The notes under the pieces: generated by a model | What the model was told of the DNA's origin: nothing | What the model saw: only the letters and a program-made list of their open reading frames with translations | Database searches by the model: none | Assembly: GCA_002439095.1 (NCBI GenBank) | Contig: DJOT01000045.1 | Coordinates: forward strand, 1 to 15,635 | Reading direction: 5' to 3' | DNA: 15,635 bases | Source: Bacteroidales bacterium UBA6431 | GTDB taxonomy: Bacteria > Bacteroidota > Bacteroidia > Bacteroidales > UBA932 | Part shown: positions 7,646-13,641 of the stretch, one piece after another | How positions within the stretch are numbered: position 1 is the first letter of the stretch | Layout: the number at the start of each line of letters is the position of its first letter | Position numbers and translations under genes: made by a program

Positions 7646-8706
7646 TTACAAGGTGATGTCGTATCCCTGCTCTACCCATTCTTCTACAGCCGGATCCCAA
7701 AGAATCTCATCGAGACCGATAGTGATGGTAAGTGTGTATTTCTTGCCGGCAATCCAATTGTCCTTATAGATATCCTTAAGCGGTTTTTTCACTGTTACTG
7801 TCTCAACGACAGGCGTTCCAGAATAATTGGTTGTAACATTATATACGATCTCAATTACCGGAGTTGTGGAATCAAATTTCTGAGGCAAAACTATACTATA
7901 GTCAGTAATAGTAATCTTGTTGTCTTGACCGTCATTTGTAAACTCGACAGCATCAGTATTGTTAACGAGTGGCATTTCCTCTGCCACAGACCAATCTGAC
8001 CATACGTTTTCTGGTGTATTTGCACTAACTGATCCTTGCGTATAGTTACCGTTGGTCATGACGTTCTTGAGGGTTATACTCTTCATAGCAAACTTCTCGT
8101 TGTCGGTATACGCCTTATCAGTCTTGACTTTAAACGCAAGGTTAGAAAGGACATGATGAAACAATGTAGGCACACCAACTGTATAATATTGACTCGGGAC
8201 AGTATTGGATTTTTGGTCTTTTTTTACCTCTGCAACCATAAGATCTTTATTCTTATTGGCTTTTGCGTCATAGCCCACGACCTTGATACCGTCTGTTGCT
8301 GTACAAGTAAGAGTCCCTCCATTGTTAACTATTTCCGGGGTGTCTGTATCATCAGTCCAGGCGAAGAAAGTCAGATTCCCCTGTTTAGGCCAGTAGTAGG
8401 TAGTATTCTTGTTTTTCCAGATTCCTTCAGAATTCTTTTCAATAAGCGAACTGCTTATGTACGACTTTGCATCATTTTCAAGATCGGCCGTATCCCAACT
8501 TCCACTCTGAAGGAAATAGGCATAAGAGTAGAATTTGTGGGAAAACTCTTTTTGCGACGCTGTCGGAGCCTTAGTTTTCACCCCCCCACCACAGTCTGGA
8601 AGGTAATTTCTTGAGGGTCAGAGGATGCCGGGCGCACCTCGTTTTTGGAGCAGGCGGCAAGGGTCAGAAGGGCCGCAGCTGCGAGAATGTGATAATTTTT
8701 CATCAT
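7646..8706 (-). pseudogene. Fimbrillin 1, frameshifted at a G7 tract
   Basis: A fimbrillin lipoprotein gene split by a one-base shift. The first frame starts at ATG 8706 (or 8703) and encodes a good signal peptide with lipobox LAAC and then SKNEVRPASSDPQEITFQTV, but stops at TGA 8578-8580 after 42 residues. The second frame continues with VKTKAPTASQKEF and runs about 310 residues to 7646, with YYWPKQGNLTFFAW, KDLMVAEV, GVPTLFHHVLSNLAFKV and the C-terminal WDPAVEEWVEQGYDITL. Adding one G to the seven-G tract at 8581-8587 rejoins them into about 353 residues, colinear with the intact gene at 13642-14805. It is probably the main shaft pilin of this operon, being first after the anchor gene. The shift may be a real phase-variable state, a fixed mutation or an assembly error. 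The region is visibly richer in A+T than its neighbours. Confidence 0.8.
8581..8587 (-). repeat. G7 homopolymer tract at the frameshift
   Basis: Seven C on the plus strand (seven G in the sense strand) lie exactly where the two frames of fimbrillin 1 part, just upstream of the VKTKAP maturation motif. Tracts of this kind change length by polymerase slippage; eight Gs would restore the frame. The intact paralogue at 13642 has no such tract here. Confidence 0.8.
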
Positions 8707-8735
8707 CAGGATTTAATATTTTAAACTGTTAATCG

Positions 8736-9767
8736 TTATATGTCAATATCATGGTGTTCATCGTCCCAGTCGTCCACCGAAGGGTCGAAGCCGCCTCCCG
8801 TACCCGGATTCTCCGGCGGGTCTATCTTTATCACCTCGTCAAGCAGAAGCCAGTGGTGCTTGACACAGTTCTCCGAAAGGAAGAGATTCGAGATGTCGAA
8901 TGTCTTCTGCACGGTGCGCCCGTCTGTCGTGCGCAGGTCGAAAGTGACCTCAAGTCCGTTCTCCGCGCCCTCCGGACGGCCGAAAGTGTTGAATATCGCA
9001 CAGATGACCGGCTCTCCCTTGTCCTCGCTCTTGAGCAGCGAGAAGCAGACAGCCGACTGCGGATCATCTATCCTCTGTCCGAGCGAGATATAGTTGCCGC
9101 TGGACATGCCGGAAAGCACTGCCGTAGCTGAAGACACGTATTGCAAGCCGTCCACTTTGATCTGAAGATAGTAACTCTCGACCACAGAACGGCACTCGGA
9201 TTCTATGACATGCACTCCCGTATGAGGCGGTATATATTCATCAGGCTCTCTTGCAACCACCAGATGATCAGGCTCATACACCACCGGCTCTCCCGAAGGC
9301 ACCTTGGTGGCGAACTTGCTGGCCACGCTCTCCGGGACGGCCGTGGCATAAGCCTGCGAAGTCTCCCAGCCATACGGATCCCGGATCTGCGTTGTCTCCG
9401 TCCCGAAATTATAGGCAAGCATGCGATATGATCCCGGGGCCACGGAAACTTCCCCTCTGAAGACAGTCTTGCCGTCTTCATCAGTCTCGCGGGAACTTAT
9501 ATACGATTCCGTGACGACAGCACCGCCGTTCTCATCAAAGAACAGCACATGCATCACCTCCGGATCAATGGTCGGCACAGGAATCTTGTCGTTGTAGATG
9601 TCGCAGGTGACGTTCTGGATGCCGTCGAGGTTGACCCTGACCTGCACCCGAGTGCGGAAGTCCTGGTCCTCAAGCGGCCGCCTCTCGCAGCCCGAAAACA
9701 GACAGCCCGAAAGGCAGAGCACAAAACCGGAAGCCAGCCTCAAAAAACCGTGACGCAAACTTCTCAT
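8736..9767 (-). CDS. FimB/Mfa2-type fimbrial anchor lipoprotein (DUF5119-like)
   Basis: A 343-residue lipoprotein likely to anchor the pilus in the outer membrane and limit its length, as FimB and Mfa2 do in Porphyromonas. The signal peptide has two possible lipobox cysteines, LSGC (Cys22) and LFSGC (Cys27). The mature start RRPLEDQDFRTRVQVRVNLD leads into NVTCDIYNDKIP, PEVMHVLFFD and PGSYRMLAYNFGTE, a pattern I associate with DUF5119/FimB-like proteins found next to DUF3575 genes. The C-terminus has KHHWLLLDEVIKIDPP and ends VDDWDDEHHDIDI. Its ATG overlaps the stop of the DUF3575 gene by 4 bases (ATGA), so translation is probably coupled. The first part is nearly identical in DNA to the plus-strand paralogue at 12592, with divergence later. 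It lacks the TKA-type maturation motif of the pilins, as expected for an anchor. Confidence 0.8.
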   Translation of the reverse strand: MRSLRHGFLRLASGFVLCLSGCLFSGCERRPLEDQDFRTRVQVRVNLDGIQNVTCDIYNDKIPVPTIDPEVMHVLFFDENGGAVVTESYISSRETDEDGKTVFRGEVSVAPGSYRMLAYNFGTETTQIRDPYGWETSQAYATAVPESVASKFATKVPSGEPVVYEPDHLVVAREPDEYIPPHTGVHVIESECRSVVESYYLQIKVDGLQYVSSATAVLSGMSSGNYISLGQRIDDPQSAVCFSLLKSEDKGEPVICAIFNTFGRPEGAENGLEVTFDLRTTDGRTVQKTFDISNLFLSENCVKHHWLLLDEVIKIDPPENPGTGGGFDPSVDDWDDEHHDIDI

Positions 9768-10213
9768 CTCCTGACCCTCCTGCGAATAGTTATCGGCACC
9801 ACCAGCGAAGCCTTGAGCTTGGTCGGTCCGAAATATGACAAAACCCCCGTGCGGAACGGATCCCGGTAGAGGTGCTCATACCCTGACCCCGGCTCATAGT
9901 GCCACCAGTCACTCCGCATGAATCCTAGCGAAGCCGAGAGCTCCAGATTGCACCAACTCCACAGAGGCATCGCATAACCGTAGGTCAATCCCGCCGACCA
10001 GAACTCTCCCTGCCAGCAGAACTTCGTATCCCACTGGAGGTCATATTTCCCGGACATCCCGTAAACCCCGAGGAAATGCCCGGACAGCCTGTCGTGAGCG
10101 TCGGTCCTGGCGAACCACCAGCGCGGTTCGATGCCCATCTCCCAGATCTGGAAACAGTATTTGTTGCCGTTCGGGCCCCAGTTCCACCACGGGAACACAT
10201 CCTCGACGGCCAC
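9540..10213 (-). repeat. Left arm of a long inverted repeat between the two operons
   Basis: This stretch, covering the C-terminal half of the DUF3575 gene and the start of the anchor gene, matches 12146-12822 on the opposite strand. By eye I counted about 22 differences over the first 450 bases (about 95% identity), many of them synonymous. Upstream of 10213 identity drops sharply (roughly 80% and then less), although both proteins belong to the same family. The sharp edges point to gene conversion or selective retention of this block. Confidence 0.7.
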
Positions 10214-11023
10214 AGAGAAGCTATCCCCAAGCGGCACTTCCAGCTCGAAGTTGAGAGCCGTCACCGCGTCGTATAGCAGGTTGGTCTTCAACGCGAGAAT
10301 GGTACGCCTGTCCCAATATTCATATACAGTGCGAGGGGCCATCTCCCCAACTTCCGCCGGCAGCAGCACAGAAGGGACGATGGCGGAAAGGGGACTTACA
10401 GCCCCGAAAACCGGACGGGTCTCATGCCAGTCAAGGCTCACGAACGAACGGCGCATATACGGAAACCATTCCCGAACAATCCGCCGCCACAGCCCCGGGT
10501 ACGCCCTCTTGATGAGAACCTTCTTGGCATCAGCCCCTACGGACGAATCGATTATCTCAAGCAGCCTCGACCTCTGTGCCTCAGTCAAAGTTGTATCTGT
10601 CAACACGCGAGCCCTGAAAAGGTGCCAGGACTCCCCGTCAGCATCCACGCTGAGACGGTCCCCGAGTTCCGGGTGGGCAGAAAGAATATACAGGCTCATG
10701 GTAGCGGCACGCCTCTGTGCGAGCCGGGCATTGTAGGCCGACATTCCCTCAGGGGAAGAATAAGAGACAAGTCCCACACTGTCAATCCGTTCCAACCCTA
10801 TAGCCGCAATGCTGTCCGACAGCTCACGGAGTCGCCTGCCAGTATTCATATATAAGGTATCAAGGGTGGATTTGTCCCAACGGAAATCAACTGTAAACTC
10901 AGCATTGCGCTGCTGCGCAGATGCAAGAATCGGGGAGAACAGGCCAACGACAAAAAGCGCAAGGCAAAATCGCCTCACACTACCATGAAAACGACAATCC
11001 CGATGATTGTTTGCCAATAACAT
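9764..11023 (-). CDS. OmpA-like/DUF3575 outer-membrane protein
   Basis: A 419-residue exported protein. The signal peptide ends near ASAQ (about residue 36). Residues about 43-115 look like an OmpA-type domain (FTVDFRWDKST, SYSSPEG at 87-93, YNARLAQRRA at 97-106). From about 240 to the end is a DUF3575 domain: LKTNLLYDAVTALNFELEVP, WWNWGPNGNKYCFQIWEMG, EPRWWFA, closing with LVVPITIRRRV; it is aromatic-rich and probably a small outer-membrane barrel. I prefer ATG 11023 to the TTG at 11029. It is the first gene of the left operon, directly downstream of the promoter in the invertible segment as presently oriented. Genes like this regularly precede the anchor gene in Bacteroidales pilus loci. 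A role in export or assembly is inferred from position, not shown. Confidence 0.8.
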   Translation of the reverse strand: MLLANNHRDCRFHGSVRRFCLALFVVGLFSPILASAQQRNAEFTVDFRWDKSTLDTLYMNTGRRLRELSDSIAAIGLERIDSVGLVSYSSPEGMSAYNARLAQRRAATMSLYILSAHPELGDRLSVDADGESWHLFRARVLTDTTLTEAQRSRLLEIIDSSVGADAKKVLIKRAYPGLWRRIVREWFPYMRRSFVSLDWHETRPVFGAVSPLSAIVPSVLLPAEVGEMAPRTVYEYWDRRTILALKTNLLYDAVTALNFELEVPLGDSFSVAVEDVFPWWNWGPNGNKYCFQIWEMGIEPRWWFARTDAHDRLSGHFLGVYGMSGKYDLQWDTKFCWQGEFWSAGLTYGYAMPLWSWCNLELSASLGFMRSDWWHYEPGSGYEHLYRDPFRTGVLSYFGPTKLKASLVVPITIRRRVRR

Positions 11024-11064
11024 AGTCAAGCTTGCATATACTCCATCTCGCCACTCCCCTCACG

Positions 11065-11088
11065 TCGTCTCTTACCAAGAGACGACAA
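11065..11088. repeat. Inverted repeat, left copy (putative recombination site)
   Basis: The core at 11064-11086 has arms GTCGTCTCTT and AAGAGACGAC around an asymmetric ACC centre, so it is itself a near-perfect palindrome. Together with AA on its inner side it is the exact reverse complement of 11192-11215. Palindromic half-sites around a short asymmetric core are what site-specific recombinases use. In leftward transcripts it would form a hairpin close to the 5' end. Confidence 0.85.
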
Positions 11089-11092
11089 AATG

Positions 11093-11129
11093 GGGCTGCA
11101 AATATAATACCTTTATTTTTAATCCCAAA
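11093..11129 (-). promoter_or_regulatory. Bacteroidetes-type promoter pointing left
   Basis: On the minus strand a -33 element TTTG (plus strand CAAA, 11126-11129) is separated by 19 bases from a -7 element TATATTTG (plus strand CAAATATA, 11099-11106), an exact fit to the Bacteroidetes primary sigma consensus TTTG-N19-TAnnTTTG. Transcription should begin near 11093, just inside the left repeat, about 70 bases before the DUF3575 ATG at 11023. In the rightward direction the best candidate is TATATTTC (11182-11189), with no properly spaced -33 element, so the plus operon appears unserved in this orientation. Confidence 0.8.
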
Positions 11130-11140
11130 CACCATGCAAG

Positions 11141-11164
11141 GTTAATTTTACCCCCCCCATTAAC
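11141..11164. repeat. C8 tract inside a short inverted repeat
   Basis: Eight C (11151-11158) sit in the loop of a small inverted repeat GTTAAT (11141-11146) and ATTAAC (11159-11164). It lies about 12 bases upstream of the leftward -33 element. It could be a protein-binding site, or a slippage-prone spacer that tunes the promoter; neither is shown. Confidence 0.5.
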
Positions 11165-11191
11165 TATTTGATTTATAATCATATATTTCAA

Positions 11192-11215
11192 TTGTCGTCT
11201 CTTGGTAAGAGACGA
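11192..11215. repeat. Inverted repeat, right copy (putative recombination site)
   Basis: Exact reverse complement of 11065-11088 over 24 bases. The core has arms GTCGTCTCTT (11194-11203) and AAGAGACGA (11207-11215) around GGT. The outermost base differs from the left copy (A at 11216 in place of C), which sets the outer limit of identity. It ends 12 bases before the start codon at 11228. Confidence 0.85.
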
Positions 11216-11227
11216 ACATTCAGAGGA

Positions 11228-12595
11228 ATGCGATTACTGAATATGAAAGACATCACAGAAGCCAAAAGGCTGTCCACAGGTCGGTCCATCAAATCCGGCT
11301 TGAGGAGTTTGCCGTATTCAGTAGTGTTGACCTTTTTCCTCTGTCTCAATGCCTCAGCACAGGATTCCACGCACTCCGCTGCAACCGGGCACAACAATTC
11401 CGTCCCGGACAGCTTGTCCCGGGAGAGAATCATCCACAAAACCGGCATAAAGCACGAGGCCGGATTCTCTGTCAATTTCCGTTGGGACGATGCCGTCATA
11501 CGCCCCGAATATATGGGCACACGGGAAAGCCTTGAGGCACTTGCCGATTCCATCAATTCCATAGGGGGCGGGAAACTGGACAGTCTCAGCATCATTTCAT
11601 ACTCTTCGCCGGAGGGACGGGCGGCGTACAATGCCAAACTTTCCGAGCGGCGGCGTGCGGCCATGTTCCTGTACCTGAGTTCCCGTTTTCCGGAACTCTC
11701 AGACAAGATGCGCACTTCGGCTGATGGCGAGTCCTGGCAGCTTTTCCGCGCAAAGGTTTTCTCCGACAGCACATTGACCGATACGCAACGTGCACGTTTG
11801 CTTGAGATTATCGATTCTCCGCTCCCGGCGGACCGAAAGAAGACCCTCATCAAGTCCTGGGACTCCGGACTGTGGCGGCGGATTGTCCGTCATTGGTTCG
11901 TGGACATGAGGCGTTCTTTCATCAACCTTTCATGGACAGAGTTCCGCTTCGATGAGACTGAGATGCTGGCTCTCGGGACTACGCCCGCCTATTTGCTTGA
12001 GGCTCCATCCGGAGGCCCGGCACCTCGCACCACTTATGAATACTGGGACTATCGTACAATATTGGCTCTCAAGACCAACCTGCTGTATGATGCTGTGACG
12101 GCTCTCAATTTTGAGATGGAAGTGCCGCTTGGGGAAAAATTTTCCGTGGCCGTCGAGGATGTGTTCCCGTGGTGGAACTGGGGCCCGAACGGCAACAAGT
12201 ACTGTTTCCAGATCTGGGAGATGGGCATCGAACCGCGCTGGTGGTTCGCCAGGACCGACGCTCGCGACAGGCTGTCTGGGCATTTCCTCGGGGTTTACGG
12301 AATGTCGGGGAAATATGACCTCCAGTGGGATACGAAGTTCTGCTGGCAGGGAGAGTTCTGGTCGGCGGGATTGACCTATGGCTATGCGCTGCCTCTGTGG
12401 AGTTGGTGCAATCTGGAACTCTCAGCTTCGCTGGGATTCATGCGGAGTGACTGGCGGCACTATGAGCCGGGGTTAGGGTATGAGCACCTCTATCGGGATC
12501 CGTTCCGCACGGGGGTGTTGTCGTATTTCGGGCCGACCAAGCTCAAGGCTTCGCTGGTGGTGCCTATAACTTTGCGAAGGAGGGTCGGGAGATGA
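11228..12595 (+). CDS. OmpA-like/DUF3575 outer-membrane protein, right operon
   Basis: A 455-residue paralogue of the gene at 9764-11023. A long signal peptide ends near NASAQ (about residue 44). An OmpA-type domain contains FSVNFRWDD, SYSSPEG and YNAKLSERRRAA, and the DUF3575 domain begins near residue 282 with LKTNLLYDAVTALNFEMEVP. The N-terminal two thirds have diverged from the left copy, while the last 150 residues are almost identical. I chose ATG 11228, with an in-frame alternative at 11243. The frame is open back to 11168, but that start lies inside the invertible segment and reads through the right repeat, so it would not survive inversion and gives no better signal peptide. It is the first gene of the plus operon and has no good promoter facing it in this orientation. 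Confidence 0.8.
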   Translation: MRLLNMKDITEAKRLSTGRSIKSGLRSLPYSVVLTFFLCLNASAQDSTHSAATGHNNSVPDSLSRERIIHKTGIKHEAGFSVNFRWDDAVIRPEYMGTRESLEALADSINSIGGGKLDSLSIISYSSPEGRAAYNAKLSERRRAAMFLYLSSRFPELSDKMRTSADGESWQLFRAKVFSDSTLTDTQRARLLEIIDSPLPADRKKTLIKSWDSGLWRRIVRHWFVDMRRSFINLSWTEFRFDETEMLALGTTPAYLLEAPSGGPAPRTTYEYWDYRTILALKTNLLYDAVTALNFEMEVPLGEKFSVAVEDVFPWWNWGPNGNKYCFQIWEMGIEPRWWFARTDARDRLSGHFLGVYGMSGKYDLQWDTKFCWQGEFWSAGLTYGYALPLWSWCNLELSASLGFMRSDWRHYEPGLGYEHLYRDPFRTGVLSYFGPTKLKASLVVPITLRRRVGR

Positions 12596-12822
12596 GAAGT
12601 TTGCGTCACGGTTTTTTGAAGCTGGCTTCCGGGGCTGCGCTATGCGTGCTTTCGGGCTGTCTGTTTTCGGGCTGCGAGAGGCGGCCGCTTGAGGACCAGG
12701 ATTTCCGCACACGGGTGCAGGTCAGGGTCAACCTCGATGGCATCCAGAACGTCACCTGCGACATCTACAACGACAAGATTCCTGTGCCGACCATCGACCC
12801 GGAGGTGATGCATGTGCTGTTC
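12146..12822 (+). repeat. Right arm of the long inverted repeat between operons
   Basis: The counterpart of 9540-10213 on the opposite strand, running from within the DUF3575 gene (VAVEDVFPWWNWGPN) into the anchor gene (EVMHVLFYD). Identity is about 95% by eye over the DUF3575 part and comparably high in the anchor part, with a 3-base length difference in the anchor signal peptide. The two arms flank about 1.9 kb containing the switch. Confidence 0.7.
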
Positions 12823-13614
12823 TACGACGGAAGCGGCATTGCCACAGAGAGTTATATTTCCTCGCGCGAGGAGGACTCCGAGGGGAAGACGGTGATCTCG
12901 GGAGAGGTCTCCGTGGCCCCGGGATCATATCGCATGCTTGCCTATAATTTCGGGACGGAGACCACGCTCATCAGCGGTCTCGGCTCCTACGAGGGAGCAT
13001 TGGCAAGTGCAGCGGCCGTGTCAGAGACCATAGCATCGCGATACAAGGCTTCCACCGGAGAGGAGGGCATGGTCGTATACGAGCCTGACCATCTGGTGGT
13101 TGCACGTGAACCTGACGAGGTGATCCCTCCGCACACTGGTCTCTATACCATTGAGGCAGAGTGCCGCACCGTGGTTGAGAGCTACTACCTGCAAGTCAAG
13201 GTGGACGGGCTGGAGTACGTCTCCGGGGCGCAGGCCTGGCTGTCGGGGCTTGTGGAGAGCAACAACATAGCCGAGGACAGACGTTCCGGCCTGCCGGGAG
13301 TGACGGAGTATATACCGCTTCTGAAGAGCGACGACAAGGGAGAACCTGTCATCTGCGCGGTGTTCAACACTTTAGGTCGCATCGACGGCTCGACCAACGA
13401 GCTCAAGGTCACATTCGACCTCAAGACCACAGACGGGAAGTCAGTGCGCAAGACATTCGACATATCGGACCTGTTCCTCACGGAAAACTGCATCAAGCAC
13501 CATTGGCTGCTGCTCGACGAGGTCATCAAGATAGACCCTCCGAAAAACGCCGGGGGCGGCTTCGACCCTTCGGTGGACGACTTGGACGATGAGCACCATG
13601 ACATATTGATATAG
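12592..13614 (+). CDS. FimB/Mfa2-type fimbrial anchor lipoprotein (DUF5119-like), right operon
   Basis: A 340-residue paralogue of the anchor at 8736-9767, with the same 4-base ATGA overlap with the DUF3575 gene. The signal peptide has lipobox options LSGC (Cys23) and LFSGC (Cys28). The stretch from RRPLEDQDF to PEVMHVLF is identical in protein to the left copy. The middle (residues about 120-250) diverges, with an insertion of SGLGSYEGALASAA in place of the left copy's version. The end has KHHWLLLDEVIKIDPP, then VDDLDDEHHDILI, where the tryptophan of the usual V-D-D-W motif is leucine. It likely anchors the alternative pilus; the divergent middle may match it to its own fimbrillin, which is inference. 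It is followed after 27 bases by the fimbrillin gene. Confidence 0.8.
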   Translation: MRSLRHGFLKLASGAALCVLSGCLFSGCERRPLEDQDFRTRVQVRVNLDGIQNVTCDIYNDKIPVPTIDPEVMHVLFYDGSGIATESYISSREEDSEGKTVISGEVSVAPGSYRMLAYNFGTETTLISGLGSYEGALASAAAVSETIASRYKASTGEEGMVVYEPDHLVVAREPDEVIPPHTGLYTIEAECRTVVESYYLQVKVDGLEYVSGAQAWLSGLVESNNIAEDRRSGLPGVTEYIPLLKSDDKGEPVICAVFNTLGRIDGSTNELKVTFDLKTTDGKSVRKTFDISDLFLTENCIKHHWLLLDEVIKIDPPKNAGGGFDPSVDDLDDEHHDILI

Positions 13615-13641
13615 AAAACAACAGCTATAAAAAATAAAACG

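Larger units (their letters stand above)
11065..11215. promoter_or_regulatory. Probable invertible promoter segment between divergent pilus operons
   Basis: Perfect 24-bp inverted repeats (11065-11088 and 11192-11215) enclose 103 bp of mostly AT-rich DNA between the divergently read DUF3575 genes. Only a leftward consensus promoter is visible inside. Both start codons lie outside the segment (11023 and 11228), so inversion would re-aim transcription without altering the proteins. Invertible promoters bounded by short inverted repeats are well known in Bacteroidales for capsule, fimbria and outer-membrane loci. What is uncommon here is that the flip would serve an operon on each side. No recombinase gene lies in the window, so the enzyme would act in trans. 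Inversion itself is inferred. Confidence 0.8.

Noticed and set aside
11064..11086. Terminator hairpin or repressor operator only
   Set aside because: A palindrome could be either, but an exact 24-bp inverted copy on the far side of a promoter, with outer flanks diverging immediately, is better explained by a recombination site.
11167..11189. Rightward promoter (TTTG ... TATATTTC) for the plus operon
   Set aside because: The two elements are only about 11 bases apart instead of about 19, and the -7 has a mismatch at its last base, so it is unlikely to be active.
11188..11853. Minus-strand 221-codon frame opposite the right DUF3575 gene
   Set aside because: Antisense to a gene with clear OmpA-like and DUF3575 motifs; its translation is Ser/Arg-rich with no domain.
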